64,000 nucleotides of DNA from Thiomicrorhabdus sp. ZW0627 (lineage in GTDB: Bacteria > Pseudomonadota > Gammaproteobacteria > Thiomicrospirales > Thiomicrospiraceae): NCBI RefSeq assembly GCF_029767005.1, contig NZ_JARUQR010000001.1, positions 429,028 through 493,027 on the forward strand. The letters run 5' to 3'. The notes below the pieces were generated by a model that did no database searches, was not told the origin of the DNA, and was given only the letters and a program-made list of their open reading frames with translations. A program made the position numbers and the translations under genes. Each line of letters starts with the position of its first letter. The first letter of the stretch is position 1. Below, piece by piece: positions 20,837-31,321 of the stretch.

Positions 20837-22927
20837 ATGGATTCTTTTAAGATGTCTGAAAAACCGAATTCTTCTATTGCAAAGCAATCCCCTAGAAAGA
20901 TCTTGATTACCAGTGCATTACCTTATGCTAACGGTCCAATCCACCTGGGGCATTTAGTCGAATACATCCAGACAGACATCTGGTCTCGTTTCCAGAAAAT
21001 GCGCGGACATCAGTGTACTTATGTTTGCGCTGACGACGCCCACGGTACGCCGATCATGTTGCGTGCCCAAGCCGAAGGCATCACACCAGAACAATTGATT
21101 GCAAAATCATCCGAAGAGCATCAGGCCGATTTCGCCGGATTCAATATTGCCTTCGACCATTACCACAGCACCAATTCACCGGAAAATGAAGAGCTGGCCG
21201 GCTATATTTACACCCAGCTTAAAGAAAAGGGCCACATAAGCCGCAAAACCATTACTCAGTACTACGATCCTGAAAAAGAGATGTTCCTACCGGATCGTTT
21301 CATCAAAGGAACCTGCCCGAAATGTAAGGCGGAAGATCAGTACGGTGATAACTGTGAAGTCTGCGGCGCGACCTACAGCCCAACGGAATTATTGAACCCG
21401 AAATCCGTAGTTTCCGGCGCCACGCCGGTTGAAAAAGAGACTGACCACCTATTCTTCGAACTGGCGCACTTCGAAGAGATGCTAAAAAACTGGACGCATA
21501 AAGGCCATCTGCAAACCCAAATCGCCAACAAACTGGACGAATGGTTTGAATCCGGTCTTCGCGGCTGGGACATCTCCCGTGATGCACCTTACTTCGGTTT
21601 CCAGATTCCGGGTGAAAAAGACAAATTCTTCTACGTATGGCTAGACGCTCCGGTCGGTTATATGGCGAGTTTCAAAGCCTACTGCGAAAAATCCGGCTTG
21701 AACTTCGACGACTACTGGAAAGCCGACAGTGATGCGGAACTGTACCACTTCATCGGTAAGGACATCATCTACTTCCACGCCCTATTCTGGCCTGCAATGC
21801 TATCCGGAGCAGGTTTCCGCACGCCGGATGCGATTTACGCCCACGGATTCCTGACCGTAGACGGACAGAAAATGTCCAAGTCACGCGGCACCTTCATCAT
21901 GGCGAAGACCTACTTGAACCACTTGAACCCGGAATACCTGCGTTATTATTTCGCAGCAAAACTGAGCAGTCGTATCGACGATATCGATTTGAACCTGGAA
22001 GACTTCGCACAGAGAGTCAACTCGGACTTAGTCGGTAAGGTCGTCAACATCGCCAGCCGTTGTGCCGGCTTCGTCGTCAAGAAGTTCGACGGCAAACTGA
22101 GCACAGACTGGAGCGATGAAGCCCAAGCGCTTTACGACAGTTTTGCAAACGAAGCTGAAATGATTGCCGAACTATACGAAAAACGCGATTACGGTCAGGC
22201 CATGCGTGAAATCATGGCCTTGGCGGATCGCGCCAACGAATACATCGCCGAAACCGCACCTTGGGTACTTGCAAAAGAAGAAGGCAAGGAGCAGGAGCTG
22301 CATGAATCGGTCAGTATCGGAATCAATCTGTTCCGTATTTTGATGACCTATCTTGCACCGGTCATTCCGGCCACGGCGGAACAGGCAAGAACCTTCCTTA
22401 ATATCGACGAGTGGCGCTGGCAGGACGTAGCCACGCCTCTTAAAGGACATCCAATCAACAAGTTCAAAGCCTTGTTGACCCGTTTGGAAATGGAAAAGAT
22501 TGAGAAAATGGTTGAAGACTCACAACAAAGCCTGACGGCTAACGCACCGAAGGCATCCGCTCCTGCCACGCAGGCCCCACAGGAATTTGATCCACTGGCA
22601 GAAGAAATTTCTATTGAAGATTTCGCCAAGGTTGACCTTCGTGTTGCTAAGATTGTCAATGCGGAAGCCGTTCCGGAAGCCAATAAACTACTGAAACTGA
22701 CTTTGGATATCGGCTTCGAGCAACGTCAGGTCTTTGCCGGAATCAAGTCGGCTTACGAACCAGAGCAACTAATCGGCAAGATGACCGTCATGGTCGCCAA
22801 TCTCAAGCCACGTAAAATGCGCTTCGGCATGTCAGAAGGTATGGTCCTTGCTGCTGGCCCTGGCGGTAGCGACCTGTTTGTCCTGTCTCCAGACGAAGGC
22901 GCACAACCGGGCATGCGTGTTAAATAA
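20837..22927 (+). CDS. metG: Methionyl-tRNA synthetase
   Basis: Charges initiator and elongator tRNA-Met. Class I signatures: HLGH at 36-39 and KMSKS at 345-349. The zinc knuckle has four cysteines (C160, C163, C173, C176), the MetG1 type with a single bound zinc site visible. A linker rich in Ala/Pro near residue 570 leads to the C-terminal tRNA-binding (EMAP-like) domain used for dimerisation. The 696-aa length is usual. A second ATG five codons later is possible; neither has a strong RBS. Confidence 0.97.
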   Translation: MDSFKMSEKPNSSIAKQSPRKILITSALPYANGPIHLGHLVEYIQTDIWSRFQKMRGHQCTYVCADDAHGTPIMLRAQAEGITPEQLIAKSSEEHQADFAGFNIAFDHYHSTNSPENEELAGYIYTQLKEKGHISRKTITQYYDPEKEMFLPDRFIKGTCPKCKAEDQYGDNCEVCGATYSPTELLNPKSVVSGATPVEKETDHLFFELAHFEEMLKNWTHKGHLQTQIANKLDEWFESGLRGWDISRDAPYFGFQIPGEKDKFFYVWLDAPVGYMASFKAYCEKSGLNFDDYWKADSDAELYHFIGKDIIYFHALFWPAMLSGAGFRTPDAIYAHGFLTVDGQKMSKSRGTFIMAKTYLNHLNPEYLRYYFAAKLSSRIDDIDLNLEDFAQRVNSDLVGKVVNIASRCAGFVVKKFDGKLSTDWSDEAQALYDSFANEAEMIAELYEKRDYGQAMREIMALADRANEYIAETAPWVLAKEEGKEQELHESVSIGINLFRILMTYLAPVIPATAEQARTFLNIDEWRWQDVATPLKGHPINKFKALLTRLEMEKIEKMVEDSQQSLTANAPKASAPATQAPQEFDPLAEEISIEDFAKVDLRVAKIVNAEAVPEANKLLKLTLDIGFEQRQVFAGIKSAYEPEQLIGKMTVMVANLKPRKMRFGMSEGMVLAAGPGGSDLFVLSPDEGAQPGMRVK

Positions 22928-22976
22928 CGGCTTGGAGCCAAATCAATTGGGTGATAGCTGAACGAAGCGAGCGTAT

Positions 22977-23555
22977 ATGCAAGAATATATCCTGATTCTG
23001 ATCAGTACCGTACTGGTGAACAATTTCGTGTTGGTCAAATTCCTGGGACTATGCCCTTTCATGGGCGTGTCCAAGAAAACCGATGCGGCATTGGGAATGG
23101 GATTGGCGACCACATTTGTCATGACGCTCTCTTCCGTACTCAGTTACATCATCTATACCTATCTGTTGCATCCGTTCGGGCTTGAGTACCTACAAACAAT
23201 TGGATTTATTCTGGCAATCGCCGCCGTCGTCGGTTTCACCGAGATGGCAATCCACAAAACCAGCCCTGCTCTGTATCAAGTATTGGGAATCTACCTGCCG
23301 CTCATCACCACAAACTGTGCGGTTCTTGGGGTTGCCTTGCTGAATGTCGGTGAAAAGAACGATTTTATCGCATCGGCGGTATACGGATTCGGGGCGGCAA
23401 TCGGTTTTACGCTTGTAATGATCCTGTTCGCTTCAATTCGTGAAAGAGTGGACGCTTCGGATGTTCCCGCCCCATTCAAAGGCGCACCGATCGCTTTGAT
23501 CACAGCCGGGTTGATGTCGATGGCATTTATGGGATTCGGTGGTTTAGTTAAATGA
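22977..23555 (+). CDS. rsxA: Rnf/Rsx electron transport complex subunit A
   Basis: Integral membrane subunit of the Rnf complex, an ion-pumping ferredoxin:NAD oxidoreductase; in E. coli the same complex (Rsx) keeps SoxR reduced. The 192-aa protein has six hydrophobic helices, with the conserved [10 protein letters not shown] near residue 24 and [13 protein letters not shown] near residue 110 (these Cys bind an intramembrane cluster). It is the first gene of rsxABCDGE, 49 bp after metG with no obvious terminator between. Its stop overlaps the rsxB start (ATGA). Confidence 0.96.
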   Translation: MQEYILILISTVLVNNFVLVKFLGLCPFMGVSKKTDAALGMGLATTFVMTLSSVLSYIIYTYLLHPFGLEYLQTIGFILAIAAVVGFTEMAIHKTSPALYQVLGIYLPLITTNCAVLGVALLNVGEKNDFIASAVYGFGAAIGFTLVMILFASIRERVDASDVPAPFKGAPIALITAGLMSMAFMGFGGLVK

Positions 23556-24103
23556 TCGAAGCCATTCTGATTTTCCTAGGCCTGGCGGTTCTGTTCGGCA
23601 TCCTATTAGGTTACGCTTCCATACGTTTCAAAGTGGAAGGCAATCCGATGGCCGACCAGATCGACAAGGTTTTGCCCCAAACCCAATGCGGCCAGTGTGG
23701 CTACCCTGGCTGTAGACCTTATGCAGACGCACTGGCAAACGGTGAGGCAGAGGTCAATTTGTGCATACCCGGCGGCACCGAAGTCATGATCGAAATTTCC
23801 GAGATCACAGGCCTCGAACCCAAGGCCATGGATGAAGCCGCATCGGAACCAAAGCCGAAAGAGACTGCGATCATTGACGAAGACCTTTGTATCGGTTGCG
23901 TATTGTGCATCAAGGAATGCCCTGTCGATGCGATTCTGGGTGCTACCAAAATGATGCATACCGTCATCCAACAAGAGTGCACCGGTTGCGAAAAATGCGT
24001 TCCAGTCTGCCCGGTTGACTGTATCGACATGATTCCAGTCGAGGTCACCACAAAGAACTGGAAATGGCCGGAACCGAATGCTGACAAGGAGAAAGGTAAA
24101 TGA
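23552..24103 (+). CDS. rsxB: Rnf/Rsx complex ferredoxin subunit B
   Basis: Membrane-tethered multi-cluster electron carrier. An N-terminal helix (about residues 4-24) is followed by a [4Fe-4S] Fes domain with C46, C49, C54 and C71, then two ferredoxin motifs: C113/C116/C119/C123 and C143/C146/C149/C153. The length is 183 aa. It overlaps rsxA and rsxC by four bases on each side. Confidence 0.96.
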   Translation: MIEAILIFLGLAVLFGILLGYASIRFKVEGNPMADQIDKVLPQTQCGQCGYPGCRPYADALANGEAEVNLCIPGGTEVMIEISEITGLEPKAMDEAASEPKPKETAIIDEDLCIGCVLCIKECPVDAILGATKMMHTVIQQECTGCEKCVPVCPVDCIDMIPVEVTTKNWKWPEPNADKEKGK

Positions 24104-26370
24104 ACTTGCTCTCCTCCGTTATCAAGTTAGTGGCTAAGTTCAATCCGGCAGCCAAGCGTTGGATGCACAGTTTCAACGGCGGCGTATTTCCAAAATACAA
24201 TAAGTCCTTGTCTGCGAGCCAACCGATCCGAAAACAGATCATACCCGAGCGTCTTATCTTGCCTCTGCAACAACAGGTGGGATTGACGCCGGAAGTCAAA
24301 GTCCAGGTCGGCGACAAGGTCAAAAAAAACCAACTTCTAGCACAACCGTCCAAAGATCCATTCAAAGCTCTGAGCGTTCCCGTTCACGCACCAACTTCCG
24401 GAACGATTGTCGCCATCGAACCGGTTACCCTGCCGCACCCTTCCGGGCTACAAGATCAAGCGATCATTTTGGAACCGGATGGTCAGGATGAATCGATCGA
24501 CAATGTACTCGGTGTAGACGGCTCCATTCCAGATTCGCCTCTGGCATTGAAAGCAATATTGCTGAATGCCGGTATCGTCGGCATGGGAGGCGCAGGATTC
24601 CCTACCTACGCCAAGATTCCGAATCAAGCCGGCAAAATCCATACTCTGCTGATCAACGGGGCCGAGTGTGAACCGTTCATCACCTGTGATGACCTTTTAA
24701 TGCAGACTCAGGCCGGCGACATCATTCAGGGCGCGTTGATCACCGCAGAAGCTTTGGGAGCGGAACGCATTATTTGTGGAATCGAATCCAACAAACCCGC
24801 AGCAATCAAAGCGATGAAACAAGCTGCGTCGAATACCAAGGTCGAAATCAAAGTCGTCGAGACCGTCTATCCGATGGGCGGACAAAAACAGCTCACATTG
24901 GAATTGACCGGTGTCGAAATGCCGCACAAAGCGCATGCCGTCGATGTCGGCATGCTGATGATGAACGTCGCCACCTATGCCGCCATCTATCACGCGGTCA
25001 AATTCGGCGAACCTTTGACTTCACGCCTTGTGACCGTATCAGGACTCGGCTTGAAACAACCGTATAACATGAATGTGATGATGGGAACTCCGTTCTCCGC
25101 TCTGGCTCGAGAGGCATCGCCTAAAAGCGAACTCAACTACCCTCTAGTCATGGGTGGGCCGATGATGGGCTTCAAGGTCGCGAACAACGACGTCCCTGTC
25201 ATCAAAACCACCAACTGTATTCTGGCCAACCCACCTGAGCCCGTTGAAATGCAAATGCCTTGCATCCGCTGTGGCGACTGTATGGATGCCTGCCCGGTCA
25301 ACTTGTTGCCACAACAAATGTATTGGCACAGTCAGGCTCATGAATTCGACAAGGTCGAAAAACTCAACGTTTTCGACTGTATCGAATGCGGTTGCTGCAG
25401 CTATGTCTGTCCAAGTCACATACCGCTTGTCCAGTACTACCGCCATGCAAAATCCGAAATCAAGGAAATTCACGCCGAAAGAGAAGCGGTCGAACTGGCA
25501 AAACAACGCCATGAATTCAGACTGGCGCGAATCGAGCGAGAAAAACAGGAACGTGAAGCTCGCTTGAAAGCCAAAAAAGAAGCGGTTAAAAAACAGACAT
25601 CCAAATCATCGGAAGCAACAGCAGATACCACCAAGAAACCGGCATCCGCAGCGGCTGCAGCTGCCAAAGCAGCGGCGGCCAAGCGTGCCGCCGCCAAGAC
25701 TAAAACCTCCCAGTCCGAAGGACAGGAAACCAATAAAGTTCCCTCTGCCCGTATGAAAGCGATTGAAGCGGCCAAACAAGCGGCACAAAAATCGGCAGCG
25801 GAAAAAACGGCATCCCAGCCGGAAGAATCCAAACCAAAGCAGGCAGACACAAAATCGGCGGCCAAACAAGCGGCCATGATGGCAGCGAAAAAACGCGCTC
25901 AAGCCAAAGCTCAAAAATCCGAAGAACCGACCGATCTGACGCAGAAAACTGCTGAAACGGATGCGTCCAAAAAAGAAGACGCCCGCAAATCAGCGATGCA
26001 AGCGGCCAAAGCCGCTGCAAAAAAACGAGCTGAAGCAGCCAAGACCAAAAATAAAGAAACCGAATCGCTATCACCTGACGCTGCAACAGAAAAACCTGAA
26101 ACAGATTCATCAGGAGACAAACGCAAAGCCGCTATGGAGGCCGCTAAAGCCGCTGCTAAAAAGCGTGCGGCAGCTAAATCCCAAAATAGCGATAAAACGG
26201 AAGAGCAAATCAAACCGGTTGATACTTCTGCAGAACAGACGGAAACCGACACTTCGGTCGACAAACGCAAAGCGGCCATGGAGGCGGCACGAAAACGCGC
26301 TGCTGAACGTAAAGCAAAACAACAAGCTGAAAAACAAGACAGTGACGAGCAACAGGAGAATCCTCAGTGA
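24100..26370 (+). CDS. rsxC: Rnf/Rsx complex subunit C with long Ala/Lys-rich tail
   Basis: Peripheral subunit that binds NADH/FMN and two [4Fe-4S] clusters, on the cytoplasmic side. The catalytic part (to about residue 450) has the [12 protein letters not shown] motif and cluster motifs starting at C388 ([12 protein letters not shown]) and C427 ([12 protein letters not shown]). The remaining roughly 290 residues are low-complexity, made of imperfect repeats of the form [17 protein letters not shown] separated by Glu/Thr/Ser-rich spacers. Such tails are known in proteobacterial RsxC and vary in length. Overlaps of ATGA type join it to rsxB and rsxD. Confidence 0.95.
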   Translation: MNLLSSVIKLVAKFNPAAKRWMHSFNGGVFPKYNKSLSASQPIRKQIIPERLILPLQQQVGLTPEVKVQVGDKVKKNQLLAQPSKDPFKALSVPVHAPTSGTIVAIEPVTLPHPSGLQDQAIILEPDGQDESIDNVLGVDGSIPDSPLALKAILLNAGIVGMGGAGFPTYAKIPNQAGKIHTLLINGAECEPFITCDDLLMQTQAGDIIQGALITAEALGAERIICGIESNKPAAIKAMKQAASNTKVEIKVVETVYPMGGQKQLTLELTGVEMPHKAHAVDVGMLMMNVATYAAIYHAVKFGEPLTSRLVTVSGLGLKQPYNMNVMMGTPFSALAREASPKSELNYPLVMGGPMMGFKVANNDVPVIKTTNCILANPPEPVEMQMPCIRCGDCMDACPVNLLPQQMYWHSQAHEFDKVEKLNVFDCIECGCCSYVCPSHIPLVQYYRHAKSEIKEIHAEREAVELAKQRHEFRLARIEREKQEREARLKAKKEAVKKQTSKSSEATADTTKKPASAAAAAAKAAAAKRAAAKTKTSQSEGQETNKVPSARMKAIEAAKQAAQKSAAEKTASQPEESKPKQADTKSAAKQAAMMAAKKRAQAKAQKSEEPTDLTQKTAETDASKKEDARKSAMQAAKAAAKKRAEAAKTKNKETESLSPDAATEKPETDSSGDKRKAAMEAAKAAAKKRAAAKSQNSDKTEEQIKPVDTSAEQTETDTSVDKRKAAMEAARKRAAERKAKQQAEKQDSDEQQENPQ

Positions 26371-27401
26371 ACCAGCCTACCGTCTCTTCCTCACCTTACG
26401 CGCACAACAATCAGAATGTACGCAAGGTCATGTTGCAAGTTCAAATAGCGGCCTTCCCAGCGCTCTTAGCGCACATCTACCTGTTTGGTTTCGGTATTGT
26501 CATCCAATGGATGCTGGCACTCACCACCGCACTGGCCGTCGAATACTTCATGCTCAAACTGCGCGGTCGTCCGGTTCTGCCGTTCATCACAGACATGAGC
26601 GCACTGATCACCATTACCGGCCTGGTGTTCTGTATTCCGCCGGATGCACCTTGGTGGATTGTCGTCACGGGTAGCGCATTCGCACTCATCTTCGGCAAAC
26701 ACCTCTATGGTGGACTGGGCTACAATCCATTCAACCCGGCCATGCTTGGTTATGCGTTCCTACTGATCTCCTTTCCGGTTCAGATGACTCAATGGACCAT
26801 GCCGGTTGAATTCACACAACACACGCTCGACTTCATGCAGTCTGCTCAGTACATCTTTACCGGACACATTCCGGATGTCTCATTGGACATGTACACTGGT
26901 GCAACGCCTCTTAATGAGATGCGCACCGGCCTATCACAAGGACAGCCAATTACAGACACACTAAGCAAGGATATGCAAACCACACTTGGAGGGCTGAACA
27001 GCTGGGCCTGGATTAACCTTGCCTTCCTGCTCGGCGGCTTATGGATGCTTTATTCCGGCGTAATCAGCTGGCAATACCCGATCGGGTTCCTGGGGACACT
27101 TGCAATCATTAGTTTTGTCTTCAACCAAGTAGACCCCGAACTGTACCCTCCTATGGACGTGGTACTGTTGACCGGCGGAACCATGTTGGCCGCATTCTTC
27201 ATCATAACCGACCCGGTCACAGCCAGTACGACCCCAAAAGGTAAATTGATTTATGCCGCGGGCATCGCCGTACTGGTTTACGTTATCCGTAATTGGGGCG
27301 CTTTCCCGGACGGCATCGCATTTGCCATACTGCTCATGAATATCGCGGTTCCTCTAATCGACCAATACACACAACCGCGCGTATTCGGACATAAACGATG
27401 A
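26367..27401 (+). CDS. rsxD: Rnf/Rsx complex subunit D
   Basis: Integral membrane subunit with covalently bound FMN. The flavinylation motif reads TGAT at 177-180 (MYTGATPLNEMRTG), the last Thr (T180) being the attachment site. About nine to ten hydrophobic helices; 344 aa is usual. Blocks such as YNPFNPAMLGYAFLLISFP and TDPVTASTTPKG are family-typical. It overlaps its neighbours by four bases. Confidence 0.96.
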   Translation: MNQPTVSSSPYAHNNQNVRKVMLQVQIAAFPALLAHIYLFGFGIVIQWMLALTTALAVEYFMLKLRGRPVLPFITDMSALITITGLVFCIPPDAPWWIVVTGSAFALIFGKHLYGGLGYNPFNPAMLGYAFLLISFPVQMTQWTMPVEFTQHTLDFMQSAQYIFTGHIPDVSLDMYTGATPLNEMRTGLSQGQPITDTLSKDMQTTLGGLNSWAWINLAFLLGGLWMLYSGVISWQYPIGFLGTLAIISFVFNQVDPELYPPMDVVLLTGGTMLAAFFIITDPVTASTTPKGKLIYAAGIAVLVYVIRNWGAFPDGIAFAILLMNIAVPLIDQYTQPRVFGHKR

Positions 27402-28054
27402 GTGATACGGAAATGAAGGAATCTAAAACCAAATTGCTGCTACAAACCATGCTGCGTTCCGCCGGCAAACTCAGCTTGTTCGTGCTGGTCAGTATCGTTC
27501 TGTTGCTGGGCATCAAATATATCACCGACCCGCTTGTCAGCGAGGCTGAAAAAACGACGCTAATGGAAACCTTCGACCAGGTGTTGCCGAAAAACCTTTA
27601 CGACAATGAACCCCTGAATGATACTAAAACCATCACAGACCCAGCCATGTTGAAAATGCTTGGCAGTGAAATGCCGGTGACCGTGTACCGGGCACGCAAG
27701 AACGGCAAACCAAGCGGCCTGATTCTAACCGCCATCGCTCCAAATGGATACAGCGGAGAAGTCCACCTATTGATCGGTGTCATGGCGGATGGTCGTATTT
27801 CCGGCGTCCGGGTTTTGAAACACAAAGAAACACCGGGACTAGGCGATAAAATTGAATTGAACAAGAATCCATGGATTCTAGAGTTTGACGGGCGCAACCT
27901 TCGGGACGACAACGACCCACGCTGGGCGGTCAAAAAAGACGGCGGGGACTTTGACCAGTTCACCGGTGCCACAATCACGCCACGTGCTGTCGTAGCCGCC
28001 GTGAAGAATGCGCTTCGCCTAATCAATCAACAGGGGGAAAAACTGTATGAGTGA
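27398..28054 (+). CDS. rsxG: Rnf/Rsx complex subunit G
   Basis: Membrane-anchored periplasmic subunit carrying a second covalent FMN. One N-terminal helix at about residues 20-45, then the FMN-binding domain with the motif TGAT at 189-192 (T192 is the attachment residue). The [12 protein letters not shown] segment is conserved. At 218 aa it is a normal length. Its end overlaps the start of rsxE by eight bases. Confidence 0.95.
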   Translation: MSDTEMKESKTKLLLQTMLRSAGKLSLFVLVSIVLLLGIKYITDPLVSEAEKTTLMETFDQVLPKNLYDNEPLNDTKTITDPAMLKMLGSEMPVTVYRARKNGKPSGLILTAIAPNGYSGEVHLLIGVMADGRISGVRVLKHKETPGLGDKIELNKNPWILEFDGRNLRDDNDPRWAVKKDGGDFDQFTGATITPRAVVAAVKNALRLINQQGEKLYE

Positions 28055-28808
28055 TTCCACAAACGTAACGGCAACCGAAGTTCAGACATCCACGGAGCCA
28101 ACTAAAAGCCGACTGGATGATTACAAGCTGATTGCCCAAAACGGCCTATGGAAAAATAATCAGGCTTTGGTTGCCCTACTTGGACTGTGTCCTCTGTTAG
28201 CTGTCTCCAATAACGCCATCAACGGTTTAGGACTGGGATTGGCGACACTGGTTGTCTTGATGACGTCCAATATCTTGGTTTCCTTGATCCGTCAGCACGT
28301 CTCCGACGAAATCCGCATCCCAGTGTTCATCGCCATCATTGCAACGGCCGTGACCATCATCGACTTATTGATGAATGCCTACTTCCATACCCTGCACGGC
28401 ATACTCGGCATTTTCATCCCTTTGATCGTCACCAACTGCGCGATCCTTGGTCGCGCCGAAGCCTACGCTTCCAAAAACTCATTGGACAAAGCCGCATTGG
28501 ACGCCTTCTTCATGGGAATCGGTTTCCTGTTCGTTCTGGTTTTATTGGGTGCCCTACGAGAAATGATCGGCAACGGCACACTCTTTGACCAGGCCTACCT
28601 GATGTTCGGTGAAAGCGCCCGTAGCTGGACGATCCACTTCGGTGACAACTACCAGGGCGTACTGTTGGCAGTCTTGCCACCGGGTGCCTTTATCGGTCTG
28701 GGATTATTGATCGCATTCAAGAACTATGTGGATGCAAAAAAAGTAGCCAAACAGCAAAACCAATTGGGTATTCAGGTTGCGGTGACGTCACCGATGCAAC
28801 ACAAATAA
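28047..28808 (+). CDS. rsxE: Rnf/Rsx complex subunit E
   Basis: Integral membrane subunit homologous to RsxA and packed against it. The 253-aa protein has six helices and the paired blocks [13 protein letters not shown] and [15 protein letters not shown], whose cysteines match those of RsxA. The N-terminus carries a short polar extension of about 30 residues. It is the last rsx gene; nth follows after 39 bp, as in E. coli. Confidence 0.95.
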   Translation: MSDSTNVTATEVQTSTEPTKSRLDDYKLIAQNGLWKNNQALVALLGLCPLLAVSNNAINGLGLGLATLVVLMTSNILVSLIRQHVSDEIRIPVFIAIIATAVTIIDLLMNAYFHTLHGILGIFIPLIVTNCAILGRAEAYASKNSLDKAALDAFFMGIGFLFVLVLLGALREMIGNGTLFDQAYLMFGESARSWTIHFGDNYQGVLLAVLPPGAFIGLGLLIAFKNYVDAKKVAKQQNQLGIQVAVTSPMQHK

Positions 28809-28847
28809 GTACCGCAAAACAACAAAATAGACACACAATACAGCACT

Positions 28848-29480
28848 ATGAATAAACAGAAACGACTGGAAATTTTCGAGCGCCTGAGTGAAGCGATTCC
28901 GGAACCGGAAACCGAGCTCAACTACACCACTCCGTTTGAATTGCTGATTGCCGTAATTTTATCCGCTCAGGCAACAGATAAAGGCGTCAACATCGCCACC
29001 GCCAAACTGTTTCCTGTCGCCAACACGCCCGAAGCCATCTATGCCTTGGGCGTGGACGGACTGAAAGAGTACATCAAAACCATCGGTCTGTTTAATACCA
29101 AAGCTGAAAACGTCATTAAAACCTGCAAAATGCTTGTGGAACTGCACAACTCAGAGGTGCCGGACAATCGCAAGGATCTTGAAGCCTTGCCGGGCGTAGG
29201 CCGAAAAACCGCCAATGTCGTGCTCAATACCGCTTTCGGCCAACCGACCATGGCGGTGGACACCCATATTTTCCGGGTCTCTAACCGTACTAAAATCGCA
29301 CCGGGAAAAACCGTTCTGGAAGTGGAGAAAAACCTGCTCAAATTCGTTCCGAAGCAGTTCCTTATTCCAGCACACCATCTGTTGATTCTGCATGGTAGAT
29401 ACACTTGCACCGCCCGTAAACCCCGTTGTGGCGCCTGTTGCATCTATGATCTGTGCGAATACAAAGACAAAACCGAATAA
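28848..29480 (+). CDS. nth: Endonuclease III
   Basis: A DNA glycosylase/AP lyase for oxidised pyrimidines. The helix-hairpin-helix LPGVGRKTANVVL contains the catalytic Lys, and the catalytic Asp follows in VDTHIFRVSNR. The C-terminal [4Fe-4S] motif Cys-X6-Cys-X2-Cys-X5-Cys is intact (CTARKPRCGACCIYDLC). The 210-aa length is usual. The order rsxE-nth is conserved in gammaproteobacteria. Confidence 0.97.
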   Translation: MNKQKRLEIFERLSEAIPEPETELNYTTPFELLIAVILSAQATDKGVNIATAKLFPVANTPEAIYALGVDGLKEYIKTIGLFNTKAENVIKTCKMLVELHNSEVPDNRKDLEALPGVGRKTANVVLNTAFGQPTMAVDTHIFRVSNRTKIAPGKTVLEVEKNLLKFVPKQFLIPAHHLLILHGRYTCTARKPRCGACCIYDLCEYKDKTE

Positions 29481-29505
29481 ATTAAACCAGACAGGCCTGT
29501 TAGCT

Positions 29506-29937
29506 ATGTTTTACACCACCGAACGAGATCGACTTCGTCAATTCTATGCCGACACCTGGCAAAAGGCCCGCACCGGCCAACCGATGGATGCGATGGAGCA
29601 GATGGTGGCACGCGTCATCGAAATGCATCCTGAATACCACAGCATGCTCAGCAATGAAAAGCATCTGGGCAATGAATACAAACCGGAAGACGGCGAAACC
29701 AACCCTTTCCTACATATGGGCATGCACCTCGCCTTGCAGGAACAAGTGGCGCTGGATCGTCCGCATGGCATCCAAGCGGTTTACGAGCAACTTGGGCAAC
29801 GTCTTGGCGACGTTCAAGCAACCGAACACGCCATGATGGATTGCCTGGCCGAATCCTTATGGATGGCGCAACGCGACCAGGTCGAACCCGACGAGCAGAC
29901 CTATTTGCGCTGCCTTCAATCCTTATTGATCAAATAA
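29506..29937 (+). CDS. DUF1841 family protein
   Basis: A 143-aa soluble protein that matches the uncharacterised DUF1841 family, including the FYTTERDRLRQFYADTW start and the NPFLHMGMHLALQEQ block with conserved His residues. Function unknown. Its only RBS-like stretch (AGG) lies inside the CAGGCCTG motif at 29492-29499. It is 25 bp after nth and 17 bp before the rhodanese gene, so probably in the same transcript. ATG at 29506 is used; the longer open frame overlaps nth. Confidence 0.78.
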   Translation: MFYTTERDRLRQFYADTWQKARTGQPMDAMEQMVARVIEMHPEYHSMLSNEKHLGNEYKPEDGETNPFLHMGMHLALQEQVALDRPHGIQAVYEQLGQRLGDVQATEHAMMDCLAESLWMAQRDQVEPDEQTYLRCLQSLLIK

Positions 29938-29954
29938 ACACACAGAGACGTCAT

Positions 29955-30863
29955 ATGAAAACATTCAAACGGTTTTCCCTAATCCTAACCCTTTTCCTGA
30001 GCGGTCTGTTTTTCCATACAGCAAACGCCCAAACTACTTCTCAGAACGATGTGTTTGTCACCGCCGACTGGGTAACTAAACACCAAGATAAACTGCTACT
30101 GGTCGATTTGAGTTCCCAACAGGCCTATCAGAAATTCCACCTTCCAAGCGCCATATGGGTCAACTACGACTGGCTGATTCGCCCGCAGAACGGTCTGGCA
30201 CTCAGCGGTGGTGAAAAATACATGGTGATGGTGCTTTCCCAGCTGGGCATCCAACCTCAAGACCACATAGTTCTATACGACGATATCGGCAATCTCAATG
30301 CCAGCCGTTTATTGTGGGAATTAAAAAAGTTAGGCCACAATAAAGTCAGCCTGCTTGACGGTGGAATCGTTGAATGGATTCTTAAGGGCAAGCCAGTCAC
30401 ACAGACTGTTCCAAAACGCCTGCCAATCAGCCATTACCCACTACCGACGAATAACCTTACCGACGTGCTGACCGCAGACAAAAAGGAAGTTCTTGCCGCT
30501 ATCGACGATCCAAAAATCACCCTGCTGGACGCTCGTAGCGAACCGGAATACATCGGAGATAAAAAACAGAAGCGTACCGGTCATATCCCGTCTGCACGCT
30601 GGTTCGACTGGAGCGAAGCACTGGATGTCACCAACGGATTCAAACAACTGCCTCAAAATAAACTGCTGGATCATCTGAAGTCATTGGGCATCTCAGACAA
30701 GCAACAACCGATCATCGTTTACTGCAATTCGGGACACAGAGCCTCTCGCAGTATGGCGATGCTTGAAAGTCTGGGATTCAATCATGTCAAGTTGTATGAT
30801 GGCTCCATGCAGGAATACGGCATCGATAAAACCTTGCCGTTGAAACTCGGCAAAACGCCTTAA
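29955..30863 (+). CDS. Exported two-domain rhodanese (sulfurtransferase)
   Basis: A thiosulfate or 3-mercaptopyruvate sulfurtransferase predicted to be periplasmic. A signal peptide (residues 1 to about 23, KRFSLILTLFLSGLFFHTANAQ) precedes two rhodanese domains. The C-terminal domain carries the catalytic cysteine C257 in YCNSGHRAS. The N-terminal domain has Asp in place of Cys (YDDIGNLNASRLLW) and is inactive, as usual. The six-residue loop CNSGHR does not discriminate between donors. Export of such an enzyme fits a sulfur-using organism, but that is inference. The start at 29955 has GAGACG upstream. Confidence 0.85.
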   Translation: MKTFKRFSLILTLFLSGLFFHTANAQTTSQNDVFVTADWVTKHQDKLLLVDLSSQQAYQKFHLPSAIWVNYDWLIRPQNGLALSGGEKYMVMVLSQLGIQPQDHIVLYDDIGNLNASRLLWELKKLGHNKVSLLDGGIVEWILKGKPVTQTVPKRLPISHYPLPTNNLTDVLTADKKEVLAAIDDPKITLLDARSEPEYIGDKKQKRTGHIPSARWFDWSEALDVTNGFKQLPQNKLLDHLKSLGISDKQQPIIVYCNSGHRASRSMAMLESLGFNHVKLYDGSMQEYGIDKTLPLKLGKTP

Positions 30864-30891
30864 ATCGAATTCATACTAAAAGGAAACAGGC

Positions 30892-31119
30892 ATGGAACTG
30901 TCACCGGTTAAACGCGCACTGCGCAACAGTATCGTCCTTAGTCTAGTCGTAGCGGCCGTAGTGGTCTATCAAGGTGACGGTGCCCTGAAAAGCGCCCTAA
31001 CAGCGCTATTTACTTTCTGTGTCACCTTCCCTGCTTTGTGGCTTTCGTTCCGCTACACTCAAAGCCTGCTGGACAAATATAAGAATCCGGAAGACCAAAC
31101 CGAGCGACACGATCACTGA
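30892..31119 (+). CDS. Small membrane protein, unknown function
   Basis: 75 aa with two hydrophobic helices (about residues 12-27 and 33-54) and a charged, His-containing tail. A strong RBS (AAAAGGAAA) lies upstream, so it is very likely real. I do not recognise a family. It is 28 bp after the rhodanese gene and ends just before the 30-bp palindrome, so it is probably the last gene of the transcript. Confidence 0.65.
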   Translation: MELSPVKRALRNSIVLSLVVAAVVVYQGDGALKSALTALFTFCVTFPALWLSFRYTQSLLDKYKNPEDQTERHDH

Positions 31120-31134
31120 CCGCATCGAGCAACA

Positions 31135-31164
31135 TCGAAAACGAACAGGCCTGTTCGTTTTCGA
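31135..31164. repeat. 30-bp perfect palindrome with CAGGCCTG core
   Basis: All 30 bases are self-complementary, with GAACAGGCCTGTTC at 31143-31156 in the centre. It lies 15 bp after the small membrane protein and could end the rsx-nth-rhodanese transcript, although it is not followed by a clean T run. There is no loop, so the hairpin in RNA would open at the GGCC centre. Confidence 0.8.
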
Positions 31165-31321
31165 ACTGCCCATTCCTCCTTTATCGAACACCTCAATAAC
31201 ACTCCAATGGATAAGGTCAAATAGCTCGACAGCGAACGATAAAATGCGATAATTGATTTGCGTCATCCGTTACCACAACTCTTTATTTTTGCGCACCGAT
31301 ATCCAAAGAGGATCGATCAAT

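Noticed and set aside
25470-26352. Several minus-strand and alternate-frame reading frames across the rsxC tail
   Set aside because: They arise from the repetitive Ala/Lys codons (GCC, AAA) of the tail and have no start signals.
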